From positions 1 through 64,000 of the forward strand of contig JAJEKV010000314.1 of assembly GCA_021234155.1 (NCBI GenBank): 64,000 nucleotides of DNA, read 5' to 3'. The notes under the pieces were generated by a model, which worked only from the letters and a program-made list of their open reading frames with translations, did not search any database and was not told the origin of the DNA. This document shows, one piece after another, positions 24,324 through 37,500 of this stretch (the stretch's first letter is position 1; each line of letters starts with the position of its first letter). The position numbers and the translations under genes were made by a program. Source of the DNA: Isoetes taiwanensis (taxonomy: Eukaryota > Streptophyta > Lycopodiopsida > Isoetales > Isoetaceae).

Positions 24324-26580
24324 ACTTATTTTGTCGCTTTAGGGCGTGGCATAATCCTTTAAATCACGCAATTTAGAACTCTGGTCTTCCTCGTGGGATT
24401 GTTCCCTCAAGATTTTGCCTTGTAGGTCAAGCGTTTCTTTGTCAGTGAGGCCCTATCCTCTTCATGGGCGCTTGTCAAACAACTTGGGGTCGGGCCTGCT
24501 TGGAAATTCTCCATTGCTGTCCTTCAGCTTGCCTCTTGTCCATTGAGCCCATATTTCAGTCCATTTCTCCCAGACCGCCTCTGATTGCTAAGAATGAGGT
24601 CGTATTGGTCTGAGAGAGACTCCCTGCCTTTCCTTGGTGTTCTCTTCTTCTTCTCCTCTTCTTCCTCTCCCTCGTCATCTTCTGTCCCTCAGTGAACATA
24701 TCGCATAGTTTCTCAAGGTCTTCCACTTATCAGGGGAGCCACGGTTTCCTTTAGGGGCCGAGGACAACCCAATGCTTTCCACTTTGTTGCCTGGCGTGTA
24801 TGATGCCGTGGGGATAAAGGGCTGCATTCGGACAATGTACCAATGTCGAGCATGAAAGTATCTACAAACACCCGGGAATAAGCGGTAAAATGTAGCCCGG
24901 GTTTTCTCGATTTCATGGTGAAAAGTCTTTGAATGTCTAATTTTCTTTTACTTCTGGGTTTTTCGACAGCGGTCGAAAGCTCTGCATCCTTTGATTTTAC
25001 GCATTACCCGGCTTTTTTCGACTCGCTGAGTCGAAACCCCGATGATGTCGGCAAATGTTAGGATGGCGGGGTTTTCTTCGAGTCGAAAAAGTCCCATTCA
25101 ATGTCTAATTTTTCTTTTTCGGCTGGGTTTTTTCGACTCGCGGCGAGTCGAAAGCTCCACATCCTTTGATTTTTACGTGTTACTCGGGCTTTTCGACTCG
25201 CGGTCGAAAACCCGATGATATCGGCAAATGTTAGGATGGCGGGGCTTTCGACTCGCGGAGGCGAAAAAAAAAGATTCAGAGAGTTATTTACCTTACGTAG
25301 GCGGGCACTTTCGCTGCTATTGTGTTCAGCGTTGGCTAATGCCGGCCATTCGGTTCTTGGCGTCTCCGTAGAAAGAACTTCTGCACTCTCTTGCAGCATA
25401 TCTATCCTTGATCCTTTGCGGCACCTCCTTCTCCGTGCACGCAATACTTGAGCGCCCTAAGCGAATCTTGACCGTCTACAACCCGAAGCGGGCGTCTTTT
25501 CCCTTGAGGATCTTCCTCGGACTTCAGTTGAACAACTCACCTGTCGATCGCTAAAAGGTATGACATCGCGGGCATTGGATGCGCAACGGGATGTCGCACC
25601 ATCGGGTAGAATCTCGGCATGTGTCTTTGGATTAAATTCAATGGTTGAACAAGGCGGCATCTCCGTGCAAACCCGGTAGTCTAATGTCCAGCAGCAGCTT
25701 GTGTGATATTCCCAGCGGATATCTTGAGCTAGGCGGCTCCATTTTTTGTGCCCCTCTACGAGAAATCCTGATCTGATCATGCGGATCGAGGTTTGGGAGT
25801 CGACCATATCTTCGTCTCCGCCGTCATCGACTCCTCGGGTGTGGTGTCATCATCCCCATCTATGTTTTGGTGGACTTTTTGTGTATGAACCACAACATTC
25901 CCCCTGCAGAGTGTTGTAGAGTCTTGACCACGGTAGATGTGAAGCTCCCGTATTGAGCAGTTTTTCCACGACTGGAAATCTCCATACCAAGCTCCACGGA
26001 TGTTAGGGTTAGGCCTCCTTCATCCCTTCAGATCCTTCCACCCAAGGTTACGACAATTTAAATAGGCCTTTTTGATTATATAGCCTTGCTCATGGAAGAG
26101 TGAGAATAATTTGAAGCGCCAATTTTTGGTCGCGATAGAACTTACTCTTACGGCGGTCCTCGACATGTAGTGTCAAATGCTTGAATGGCCTTGAGGCGGA
26201 GAGCACAACACCGATTTTCTTGTACTTGTCTCAGGAGCTCTTCTTGTCCCTTTGGTGTAGAAAGCGGATCTTTCTCCTTCCCCTTGTCGATACCTCGACA
26301 TACCACCAGAATCTGCCATTTGTCAAAAGCTCTGTCTCCGGTCCCTCGATGACAAAAGAATGGAGTTGACGGTGATCACCCGGTGAGTCGAGGGTGAATC
26401 TTTGCAAGAAGAGCGGATGGATCGGTTAAGGTATTGAGGCAATACAAAAACCTCGAGAGCTCACACGGGGTGTTTGTCTTCTTCTTCTTCTTGCTTGCTG
26501 GCGAGAAGCATCCCCTCCAGCGCCTCGCTTCTTGGGCCGGAGTCATTTCTATATGCCCTCTCATCCGCCGGACGACTACG
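24324..26580 (-). other. Coding-like minus-strand patches without recognised domains
   Basis: Acidic and K/R-rich patches occur around 24350-24700. Open frames lie at 25058-25444 and 25457-25807, and at about 26560-26000 a stretch includes KEKDPLSTPKGQEELLRQVQ. Frames shift often. Five palindromic tcgactcgcg sites lie between 24959 and 25260. This may be the decayed 5' part of the gene at 23455-24323. No family could be assigned. Confidence 0.3.
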
Positions 26581-27419
26581 TAAAATTAAGTTTCCTCGCG
26601 TTGTGAGTTTTAGGACTGCATGTAAAAAGATCGGGCGTGTTCTTTAATTTGAAGTTAAGGACATGCAATCATTTATGAAAAAAAGCGGGCTAAAGGGTAC
26701 GACGGTCGGGCTTTAGCCCGCCCAAACACTATTTGAAATTGAATCACATCAAGGGACTAAGTGAGTGGGTAGTTTATCTTCCTGCGGCATTGGGGAACTC
26801 AGTGGGAGGGATCACCGACCGTTAGTGACTTCGAATGGCGCCGCTGACGTGGTAAAGCACGCTAATAGCGCCTTTGCATATGTGTGTTTTTCCCACCGCG
26901 TCCCTATTGTAAGCAGTTGGTGGTCGATGAGCACCTGAATTAAGGTAGGAAGCCGGGAGAGGAGCCTACGGAACTCTAATCAGCCGCCATGGAAAGGGGA
27001 TACGGAGAATCGCAAAGGATACGAAAGTAATAATGCGAATACACTCTTGAAGAGACCATGAAGAAGCAAAGACTACGGGTGAGGCAAGGGATCCGTGGAT
27101 AAGGAAGGGCCCAAGGAATTCTCATTGCGGAAGGGGTGAGTTTAGTGATGCCTATGTTATTTAAGCTTGTAGAACGTACCATTGATGTGTTTAAATAATG
27201 GAGCTGGCTGATAAGCTCGGACGGAGTTCAAAGTGTTTCCTTGTCCGGCATTTTCGACTTGAGAGATGATTTACTCTCTAGGTTGAGAGATGCTCGACAG
27301 GAAACATTGGATCGAGGGTAAAAACGAGTTCCGTTATAGGTCTATTTTTCCATGGTACATTTTACTTGGAATGTTGTACATAGATGGGGCTAGGACTAAG
27401 GTTCAAATGCATCCTCTTG

Positions 27420-28720
27420 TAGTTAGTCGGAGGGCCTCCACCTGTCAGAACCACTCCTCTTCGCAATATTGAGGAAGATGGTTAGAAGGAGAGTGGCTCA
27501 GGTGGGCTAAGGCACTTGGGACTAAAAGCGGGAGAATAGAAAAGTGCGTGCTTGTAGAGAATGCAAGCCTTGGCTTCCTCTCGTGGTTTCCGTGGTTGGT
27601 TGTAGAGGCCTCCACCCGGTCAAGGCCCCTCCCCTTGCCGCACTATTCGGCGAAGATGGTTGAAGGAGAGTGACTCGGGTCGAGGCCTTTGCTACCATAC
27701 ATAGGAGAATTGGTCGGCTTCAAGGGATTCGACGACGGCGAAGTGCAGAATCGACCAGTTAACTTCTCGTCATTCTCCCGACTCGCAGAAGTCGAGAATG
27801 CCTTGGCCATCCGTAACTCCGGTTAGTACATGGAGTGCCGTTGGTTAAAAGGCATTCTAACTTCGTGAGGCGCAGAATGCGGGTAAAGAAGCAAAACTCG
27901 GTGGTTTCCACGTGGTTAGTTGTAGAGGCCTCCACCCGGTCAAGGCCTCCTTAGGAGCATTCGGTCGAAGATGGTTCGGGCGAGAGTGGCTCGGCGGTAG
28001 AGGCCAATCGCTTTCCACAATACGTAAGATTTATTATCGTCGGAGGATTCGAACAATGAAGTCGAGAATGCGATCGCTGGTTTCGTTTCATATTTTCGAC
28101 GAAGTCGGTGAATGCCTTAACCATCGAACTCCAGGTTAGTACACATGGAGTGCGGTTGGGTAAGGCATTCCCACTTCAGCTTGGTCGAAATGCACTCTGA
28201 CAAACTTCGTGGAATGCATGCATTCTGCGACCACCTGAGGAGAATTGGGTTGCTTGAGTTGGCGCTTGAGCCGGTCAAAAACACTTCCCTTCGCCAATGT
28301 CAGGAAGATAGAAGGAAGTGTTTAAAGGCTGTCTATGCCAGCTCTAGAAGTGCACTAAGAGCTGCGTTTCTCGACTCACGAGTCGAGAAAGCGACCCGAC
28401 AACTCTGTGGTTGGTCGTAGAGGCCTCCCGCAATCGAGCCATCGCCGCCAATATTAGTGAAGATGGTTCGAAGAGGCGGTCTTTGATTGGGTAGGCCACA
28501 GCGACCGAGGAGAGGTGGGTTCTTAAGAGTTACAGCTATGGGCGGTCAAAACCACTTCCCCGCCGCCAATGTCAGGAAGATAGAAGGAGAGTGGTTGAGG
28601 GCATCTGCGAACTGCGTTTTCGACTCCGCGAGCGGCCAACACCTCCGTTGGTTACGTGAGGAGCCTCCCACCCGGTGAACCCAGTCTAACCGCCCAATAT
28701 TTGATGAGCATGGTTCGAGG
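27420..28720 (+). repeat. Repeated block of about 70-80 bp, roughly seven copies
   Basis: Diverged copies of gtagaggcctccacccggtc followed by a tcgccaatattgaggaagat-like segment and ggttcgaaggagagtggct recur near 27430, 27600, 27915, 28260, 28420, 28540 and 28660. They alternate with the tcgactcgcgagtcga palindromes. This density suits a transposon subterminal region. The small open frames here are by-products of the repeats. Confidence 0.7.
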
Positions 28721-29022
28721 AGGAAAACGGTGAATGGAGAAGCCTGAAAGCCATTGGCCGGGTATCACATTTCGACTCACGAGTCGAGAAGGCTCTGTAA
28801 CGAGGAGTTAAAGAATGTGAAGACATCGGGTAGGCTGTGCAATCGAATCGCTTGGTGAAATCCCCTCAACACATAGCAGTCCGGAGTGTACCTCCCCTCT
28901 TCGCCCACCAGTGAAGTTCGACTTCGAAAGAGAAACAATACTTTGTTGGCAAGCTGAAGTATTCTCAACTTCGCCAACTCCCTGCACATGTCTCCTAGCG
29001 ATTAGTTTCTTGTGAGTTAGAA

Positions 29023-29334
29023 ATGGAGATACGTGAAGCAATTCTACAATGCAATTCTTCTTTGGGGAGAAAAGACATTCCTAGTTATTTTTACGTTAAT
29101 GCTCGCAATATCTTACTTCTAACACCCGGTCTCGATGATTTCTCTCTAGGGTTGCTTGCTACTATAACCACTATTCTCACTTGTGCATGTACAATGTATT
29201 CAATTCAACCACAAGCAAAGAAAAAGATAACAAAAAAGCGAAAACAATACAAAAGATTATTAAGATTAATGAGAAAAGCAGAGAAAAGTGGAGAGCAGTC
29301 TGCAGAGAAAAGTGGAGAACAGTCTGAAAAATGA
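29023..29334 (+). CDS. Small open frame with one predicted membrane segment
   Basis: The 103-codon frame starts MEIREAILQCNSSLGRKD. It has one hydrophobic segment near residues 30-60 (LGLLATITTILTCACTMYS) and ends in a lysine-rich tail with a repeated EKSGEQS. No family is recognised. A convergent minus-strand frame follows at 29354-29806. It could be a decayed insertion or chance. Confidence 0.25.
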   Translation: MEIREAILQCNSSLGRKDIPSYFYVNARNILLLTPGLDDFSLGLLATITTILTCACTMYSIQPQAKKKITKKRKQYKRLLRLMRKAEKSGEQSAEKSGEQSEK

Positions 29335-29353
29335 GATTAAAAAGGGTATGATA

Positions 29354-29806
29354 TTACAAAAATACACGGAAGATTTCTTTGGATGAGGAGGAGGCTTCCG
29401 ACTTGATTCCATAATGGGTATAGTCGTTGACAAAGCGTGAATAAGGATTTGTCGGGGTATGAATATATCGGGGATTAATAAGAGCCTCTAACAACGAGAA
29501 TATAAGAAAAAAATGCACTAAAAGACTTACGAGAAAACTAAAAAGCAAACAAAAAAGAGCCTCACTTTCTTCTCGGTGATGCGCCGCTCGAACAATGAAC
29601 CTCTTGAGAACTTCGGCGTGGAAGGCGTCTGATCGATCGACCAAAATTTCTTTGTCATAAGATGGATGGAATCGCTTTCGGTTTGCTCGATTTGATCGGT
29701 AAAGCGAGGCGCCCAAAAAGAAAGGGAGCTCGAAGGCGATCGGGGAAAAGCGAGGGGAGGAAGAATGGTGGGGGGAGAGGAAGAGGGTGCGATTAATTAG
29801 CTGCAC
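29354..29806 (-). CDS. Open frame of 150 codons, unknown
   Basis: The minus-strand frame begins MQLINRTLFLSPHH. It has a hydrophobic central segment (LFSFLVSLLVHFFLIFSLLE) at about residues 88-107 and basic flanks. No recognised domain. It converges on the small frame at 29023-29334. Confidence 0.25.
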   Translation of the reverse strand: MQLINRTLFLSPHHSSSPRFSPIAFELPFFLGASLYRSNRANRKRFHPSYDKEILVDRSDAFHAEVLKRFIVRAAHHREESEALFCLLFSFLVSLLVHFFLIFSLLEALINPRYIHTPTNPYSRFVNDYTHYGIKSEASSSSKEIFRVFL

Positions 29807-29939
29807 CCTCGAACCTCGTAAAAAAGTGCAATAATATACTTACATCACGTGTGGGCCATGCCCTCCATGGCGTGGCGGTGCGGATTCTTGGCGTGCCCGC
29901 GGTTTTGACCTCTGAAGAAGGCGCCACGCATTAAGCCAT

Positions 29940-30200
29940 GCCAAGATATGAAAGGGTTAGTTATATGTTTATATATGTTGTCTTATGTATTTAATAAGGT
30001 TTCAATGGTTGAATAGTATCAATGGTATATATGGTTACAATGTTCACATATGGTTTAGAATGAGTGTGGTTGTATCCTTTAATATGGTTATATGATTTTA
30101 GTTAATATGGTTGTATGATTTAATATGGTTATATTTAATATGTTTGTATGGTTTTATATGGTTCATATGGTCATATTTGTGGTGTTTGGGGCTATATGGT
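29940..30200. repeat. Degenerate atatggtt repeat tract
   Basis: The unit atatggtt or a close variant occurs many times in about 250 bp (for example ttaatatggttatatgattt). It is a diverged low-complexity tract just upstream of the DUF7869 gene. Confidence 0.7.
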
Positions 30201-30779
30201 TTTAATGTGAGCTTTTTCATTGGGGAGCATGTGAGATGAGTAAAATGGAGCCGGGGAAGTCAAAGGAGGCCATTGCCCTAGGCTCCAATGGAGGAGGATG
30301 GGTTGCCTTTTGTTGCACCCTTGCAGCCAGATGGTATTTTGAGAGGGCATAATAAGCTGCAGTTGATCCATTTGATAGTGTGAATGATGAGAATTTTGGG
30401 AGATGAACATCTTGGAGTTGGCATTGTGAAGCTTCTTATCGAAGTTGATACTATCATGTCGAGGAAGCTCTAGTGATTGCATTGTGTGCTCGGGGCTCTT
30501 TGGAGTCCCAAGCTCAGTTGAGATGGCCAATTAGATTTATTACACACAAGAATGGTGATACTCTAGAATGCCCTCTTGAACTACACCCCAAGGCCCACCC
30601 AAGGCCATGTGGAAGATTTGGTGGTCGATGAGCATCCTTTGATCACAAGGAAGAGACGCTATGTCTTTCATAAAAGGCACCAAAAAGGTGCCCAAGAGGC
30701 CTAAGTGACAAATATTTAGAAAGGATGGAAAGTATGGCACCAACCAAAGAAAACACGGAGGCAATTAGGGGACAAGAGT

Positions 30780-33170
30780 GTTGCAACCCTAGATTGCGAG
30801 GTGCATTACAATGTGGATGACCTCGTGCGGATAAGGTCCCAATACATTGGGCGACTTCAAAAAGATAGGATTAATTTCATTTACTCCTTGTGTAGGAATT
30901 CCGGCTATGATGAAAACACGGGCCGAACTGCTATATCAATTGAGGGAATGAAGGTATGTATGAGAGCATTGAGATGGATTCTTGGGGTGAGCAAGTCTTC
31001 ATTTTACAGATCTTTGGGGAGCGGGTTAGAAAAAGGGCACACTTTGTTCCAACATGGTAATGCACTCACTTTGAAACCTAGAGCAAATACTCTAAAGGCC
31101 ATTGCAGTCTTGAGAGCTTTGTGAGATACATGTCTCAATCTATGCCCCACAAAGTCGAAGGTGAGCGAGCACGGTGTGCGAGTGGTGCAGAATATGTTGC
31201 CACAACACTATATCCAAAAGGAGTGCCTTAAGGAGGTCAACTCCATCCTAGAAAACTCTTGGAGGTAGGCCTCTTTCTCAATCACATTTCAGCAAGTTAT
31301 GGAGCACTCACTTCTCGGGGCGTGAGTGTCCTACAACACATGCCATTCTCAAAGTGCAACACTTGCATTCAACTCAAGGATACACTTGCATCAACTGCAA
31401 TAGAAAGAAAGAATGGCAATTAGGGAGCAATTTTGCGGATCACCAAAGGGACCAAATATCATGTGGCAGTTGTATTGGCGGGTGGAGAACATTTTACGAG
31501 ATCGTAGGACAAATTTTGTGTATAATTCATGATAAGATGGACCAACACAAGACTTTCTTGCCAAAGCTAGATCCTTTACCCAAAAGCGTTGTCAAAGCGG
31601 CTTTTTCGGATGAAAGTAAGTAAAGGGTGTATTAACACATGGTCATGGGCTGGAACATATGGTCATTTTGTGCTTGATCTATGGAGAGATGATCAAACTT
31701 CCATGTGAGCTCTATTTTCAAGTGCTTGAGAACACTAGAGAAAGGATCGATAGAAGGGAGGAGGTATTCCCCTTCAGCACCCATTTTGAGGCTTTGATGG
31801 ATGATCAACCGCTTTGTTACCAAAAGCGAGATAAAGCTCACATCAAAGGTGTCTAGTGAATCAAGGAGGACTTGGGATGATTTCCCCTTACTTGAGAAAT
31901 CACTGCACGAGGAGCTATGTGTTCGATTGGACAAGCTGTTGGAAAGAAAAACAAGAATAGATGGATGTTTGGGGCAATGTCATACTTGCGGTGATGGGAG
32001 TATTCAAAGTTGTGAAAAGTGGGATTCATGATGGTTGGGCATGCATGATGATATAGATGGATTCTTTGGAACTTTCTCCACCAAGCTCAAGAGAAAACGT
32101 GACCACTCTCCCCTGAACTAATGGATGTGTTTGAGAGCTGCATTGACCCCAACCCAATGGCTTTCTTGATGGATGAGGTTGCAGATTGGAAATCATTTGT
32201 AGAAGGATACTTGCTAGATGGCAGGACCAGGTTGATGAGGACACACAAAGCCACTTCAATTCAAGTTTTGGGTTAGGGATGGAATACCAATCATGCAATA
32301 TAAGTGGAGACCAGGTGACAAGTTGTGGATGCTGTACAAGGTATCGAGTTGTGGCAAAGGGTCTTTCTTTGGTGAAGTTCTCATTCTAAAGGGCAGCCAA
32401 AACCACTACCTCCCTTCAAGGCAGTCAAAGACTCTGTGGCGGTGAAGGGCATCAAGGATTACATAACTTTGGGATGATGTTAGAAATGGAAAGCACACCT
32501 CCACTCTTAAGAAAAATCAAATGGACTCCCCTAATCAAATCTTTGGGAGAAAGTTGTGACATGCTTAGAAACTGAGCGACCATGTGGGAGGGAGCTAAGA
32601 GGCAGGTTCTTACCCGAGTCAAGATGGGAGGGTTCTCAAGGTGCAAGCACGTCTAAGAATGCTCACTTGGGTCCCAAAGTGGTTTGTGGGAAGTAAGGCC
32701 TCAAAGCCAAAGTGGTTTGATCTTCTGAGTGGGATCCTTTGAGGGACATCAAGGAAGGATACTTTGTGCTAGTAAGGCACGATGATGAGGGGTATCCAAT
32801 ATGGTTAGGGGTGGCACTCTACGATGTGACCACCACTATGCACGATGGAGAGGAGTTGCGTCTGGATTCCAAATTCAATATTGGGGCCCATTGGGAGGCA
32901 CAAGAAGGGCAACTTGAAGGAGCAATACAGCATGACTGCTTTGGGGAGAAGAAGTGGAGGCCAAATTATCGCGACCCTCAAAGGAGGGGAATTGGTGGAG
33001 TGTGTGGTATGGTCATATCCAAGTTCTCACATTGCAAAAAGACAACACACACAAGATCCCAAGAAAGGAGATGGACAAGGCCATGAGCAACCTCCATGCT
33101 ATATCATTGTATGAGGGTGCATAATATTGAGAAGTTTGAAAACTTTCTCAACTAGTGGTTTAATAAAATT
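30780..33170 (+). pseudogene. DUF7869 family protein (putative transposase-like), decayed
   Basis: The plus strand carries family landmarks in order across several frames: a helical N-part (ISIEGMKVCMRALRWILGVS), MPHKVEGERAR, LQHMPFSKCNTCIQLKDTL, IIHDKMDQHKTFLPKL (31525-31570), VLTHGHG, a QLDNCW-like site near 31925, GFMMVGHA near 32030, DPNPMAFLMDEVADWKSFVE (about 32147-32206), and EGYFVLVRHDDEGYPIWLGV near 32750-32810. From recall, this array matches DUF7869 proteins that are abundant in seed-free plants. Their function is not established. Repeated aspartates and an RNase H-like order suggest a transposase. At least six frame changes mark it as a pseudogene. Confidence 0.8.
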
Positions 33171-34590
33171 TATGAGGAAAACAAGTAACCCAATTCTATG
33201 TGTGTCATGTGTAATTCTATTCAAGCAATCAATTCAGAAATTTCTTTTTATGGTGTGTGAGTCCCATTTTGATCCGAGTCCCAAAATTCAAGATTTGTCC
33301 CACTTTAATTAAATAGGACTTTTTGTTTTCGTATCTTTGAGATGCCATATATATTGCCCTATTAGTCCTCCGACTTCTCCGTAGCCCTCAGTCCTCTGCT
33401 CCTGCGCCCTCCAGCTTCCTCCTCCTCCTCCTTTGCCGGAGCTCCTCACCTACATCTGCCATGGCGCTTCTCTTGATGCATGCCCGCTTGATGCCGCTTT
33501 GCAGGCCGTCTGGAGGCGCTGCTGGAGCACCTAGCTGCCTCCGATGCAGTGGCTAGAGGCGAACCTAACCCAAGAAAGGGCGGAGTTCAAGCAAGCCATG
33601 ACAAAGCTGCATGATAGGGGGGCAAGAAAGACCTATTTCGCATTCTTGGGAGGCGGAACCTTCCCTCATGGCTCGAGTGCACGAAGAAATGCATGGTGAG
33701 CTCGTTGTGCTTGGCGGTATGCTAGAGGATAGGGGCCTTTGGGAAGGGAAACATTTCTTTGAAGCCCTACTTTCAAAAGTTGCACCGGACCAACGGGGCA
33801 TGCGGGAAGTGCTCGTACATGAATTCCTTGGGGAAGCAGACACCACGCAGGAGGCTTGGATTCCATGCTTGGGAGGCTTGTTACGCGGGGTGGAGGAAAT
33901 CACCGTCGAGCACCTTGAACTGCTTGAGTGGATCTGCTTGGATGCTGATATATACCACTAGATGTGCTTTGGCATCCACTTTGTTTTGTGTATTTGAATT
34001 GTATATGGGTTTTATATGAATTTTGTATTTTGAAGGGAATACATATATGATTTTTGTATATGAATCTTGCATTTTGAAGGGAATCTTCACATTTTATGAT
34101 TAATTAAACATAAAAGCGTGTACTCAATTTGTATGTAGAACTGCCTTACGATCGGCTTGCAAGCCATAGGTCTATACTAGGATGCCAATTAACTTGGCAT
34201 AAATGTCTATGATAACCGAGTTGCAATACTAATGTTGCCTAATATGGTTTGTAGTATACACAAATTCGCATGCCAAAGTATTTTCTTATTCATATGTGGG
34301 AAGAAAATATAATAATCATAATAAAGTAATGAAGGTTCAATCGATGGTAGTCTTCTATCATGACAATAGTCTGCCCCCAACCCCCAACCTCCTATTCGCC
34401 ATCTCTTCTTCACCTTCAAATATCTTGCGGCCGGGGGCGAGCCTTACATGGAACTACGAACCACCACCGATCTTGCAAAGGATGCGGAGCGAAGGTGACC
34501 TACAAAACCTCTATTACATTAGTTCCTTTGTTAATGACATATATAAAGTTTATTGCATCCAAGTAAACATACTTGTTCACATTGCTCAAC
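33171..34590 (+). other. Region with one unknown plus-strand gene candidate
   Basis: A pyrimidine-rich leader (33360-33440) precedes an ATG at 33461. After a frame change, an open frame (33611-33961) reads EEMHGELVVLGGMLEDRGLW and GLLRGVEEITVEHLELLEWI, an acidic helical protein I do not recognise. AT-rich sequence with gtatatgaatt repeats follows, consistent with a 3' UTR. The rest to 34590 shows nothing I can name. Confidence 0.35.
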
Positions 34591-34592
34591 CC

Positions 34593-37500
34593 TCACGAGG
34601 TGTGTCTTGACCCACGATACCGAAGCAAGTTGAATCTAGTGAATCTGAGGCCACTCGGATCTTTGCGTATCGTGGCATGAGCACCGATACACACAAGATC
34701 AAACCATTCGGCATCAAACAACATTGTTTTGAATGCACTACCGACATCAACCTCCATGATAGTCTTTATAGTACCAATCCATTCCAACATTGCCTCGATT
34801 GGGTTTGGGAGTGCACTACCGGTCACGGCAAAGCGTACTAAACTTTGCTGATATACCACAATCATAAGTCGTTTGCCATGATCCACACTTTAATCGTCGA
34901 AAGTGAGCACCAGAAGACCATATTGATGCATATGAATTATACTACAAAGTAAAGGAACAAATGTTCAAAATAACGAAGCGAAACTTCGTGAATTATATGC
35001 TATTAAGTTGCACTTACAAATAGTGACACGCCTTTAGCATATGCAAATTCTTCGCTAGAAACATGTTAAGCCACGTTGCCTTGCCATCTCTAGTTGTTCG
35101 AGCAGCCATTTATTGTTTATCTCACTTGGCGGGACCCTAGAGATGATGCGGAAGTGGTTGTTTGCGATTCTTTTGTCGATAGCGTCTTCTCTCCTCATCT
35201 CTCTTTATTTTTTTTCTTCCTCGTATTTTTTTATCCATTTTTCCATGGGAGTGGGTTGTAGATGAGAAACTTATTGACTTTTGCCTGTTCTTCTAGTGTG
35301 AACAATTTCTTCCGTGGTCTTCCTTGGGGGAACTTCTCCAATTATAGTTGGAGTGTCTTCATCGGTCCATAATCGTGGAGCATTGGGGTGTAGATCGGCC
35401 AAGAACTCGGTGACATAGAATAATGACTCTCGTGCTAACCAACCCTCGGCCATGCAACCCCCTCGGCCTTGCCAACCCGGCGTCTGAAGTCCTTGAGGAC
35501 CTTGAAAAGCGTTCTATAAAAACATCCATCTAGGATTTGTTGTGCTGCGCAAGCTCTACGCCGTCCACTAAATGCACTAGTAAGTGAGTTTGTATGTCGA
35601 GAAAACTTGTTGGGAATTCTTTCTCTAGCATACAACATGCCTCAACGACCTTAGTTAGCATGTCCGCAATTTCATTTATCGGTATCTCCTTCCTTGTAAT
35701 CCATCTAAATATCATTTAAGAAAGAAAAAAGTTAAGTGAGAGTTCAGCATCGAAAGTGTTTTCTAAATCCGTCACGAACACGGAAAACTACGATAGGAGA
35801 CATATTGCATGTAGTGGACCGTCGGGGGGCGACCCCTCAGAACAATAGGCATAACAAGCTGCAACATCTTATGCCAATCATGAGATTTCAACCCGGTTAA
35901 CTCCCCTTCGTTAGAGAAACAATTACGCATAGCGAATGCATATATATATCTGTCGGTCTTTATTGCCTTGATCGCTTCTCGAGCGGGTTTCATACATTTT
36001 CTAGGCACGCGATCCAATCCACTTGTGGCCTTATTTCTTCTTGACATTTAACCATGCTTTAGATTTTGATCCAGCTTCTTGTAGATCTTCGTCTTTGCAT
36101 CTGTGTCCTTCGTCCGGTGACATGCTTCCAAATAGGCGCGAAACGTTTTTTAAAGATGTGCATGGGATCAAAGAAGATGATGGATCTTCAATTCTGTCCA
36201 ATAGGGTAGAAGGAAGAAGGATGCTTTCCACTTCATTCCCTTAACCTTATTTCCTTGATGGCATCCCACATGTTACCCCAATCTCTCATTGTCAACCTTT
36301 TGGGAGGCTCTTGATTGCAATGTTTTTTTCTCTTGGACCTCGTATCGAAGTCGATTTTCCATTGGAGATATCTCTTGAAGTTTGCATAGACATTTTGTGC
36401 AATGCCGTTGGCCGTGAGAGTTCAAGCTGTTCAAACCCACACAAGTGACATCGCATATCCGGACACTTGGGGTCGGAGAGTTCATACAAACCAGGCCAAT
36501 CGCTCGTTGTCCACATTAAGATTGCTCTCAAGGTAAATCTTCGTTCGGCCGTACGAAGTTCTCTTGAGACATCGTAAACTTCAATACCTTCACTCCACAA
36601 TGTCAAAAAGCTCATCAATAACTATTTTCGGATATGGATCTAGACTTTCCGGCTTCTTGGTCCGGAACTAATAGTACTACCATTAAATGGCTAGTCTTCA
36701 TGAGTAACCACGGTGGTATATTATAGTTGATCAACACTCTTGGCCAAGTTGACCCACGCGGGTGATTGGCGTCCATAAGGATTAACACCATCCGTTGCCA
36801 ACCCTAATCTGAGATTTCGTGGCTCTCTTCCAAATTTCGGCCATGTTTCATCAATATGCTTCCATTGCTTGCAGTCACTAACCACGCGGAGTACATTGTC
36901 ACTCGACGCATTAGCGGCACACCAACCCATGAGCGAAGCTAGAGATTCACATCGAAACAATAGCCTTATCGCGAGGATCAATGGAAAGTAGCGAACCACC
37001 TTCATCGGGACGGTCTTTCCCTTGGCATCTGCATTGTACCTAGAGGCACCACATTTAGGGCATGTTTCTGTGTTCTTGTAGATGTCATCCGGATAATATA
37101 CCATGCAATCATTTGGACAAGCGTGAATCTTATGGTAGCCTAAACCCGATGAGCTGCCAATATATTTTTATTTCGGTCGACTTTTGGGCATAGTGTTCCC
37201 TTGTGGGAGTATTTTCTCTTGCAATAACACGTATAAAACAGACCTTTCGTATACATTCAACTACAAATTCAATAAGTCAAGTGATTGCAATTGTACTTAC
37301 TCTAACAAAGCCGTAACTTGGCATTGCTCCATTTGAATTTGGCTTGAAGGTTTAATATCAATAAAGATGTCGTCAATCTAGATATGCTTGCACACTGGAT
37401 ATAATGCTTTATCGCCTCCTCAATAAAAGCGTGATCTTCATGACCATCGTTAGGAGTATTTATATCGTCATCTAGGTCGTTGTCGAAGATTGGGCCAAAT

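Larger units (their letters stand above)
21970..28800. repeat. Dispersed palindromes of the type tttctcgactcgcgagtcgagaaa
   Basis: At least a dozen palindromic or near-palindromic sites share arms ttctcgactc and gagtcgagaa. Examples are near 21981, 22107, 23197, 24959, 25016, 25128, 25190, 25246, 27776, 28366, 28617 and 28768. Centres vary (cg, at, ctg, acga). They occur only in this 7-kb zone, which suggests a nested element with its own subterminal binding sites. Confidence 0.8.

Noticed and set aside
21970-28800. CRISPR-like array of palindromic repeats
   Set aside because: Spacing is irregular, repeats vary, and the sequence context is a plant genome with transposons.
33565-33903. Antisense serine- and proline-rich frame opposite the 33.6-kb ORF
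   Set aside because: It mirrors the plus-strand frame and has no motif of its own.
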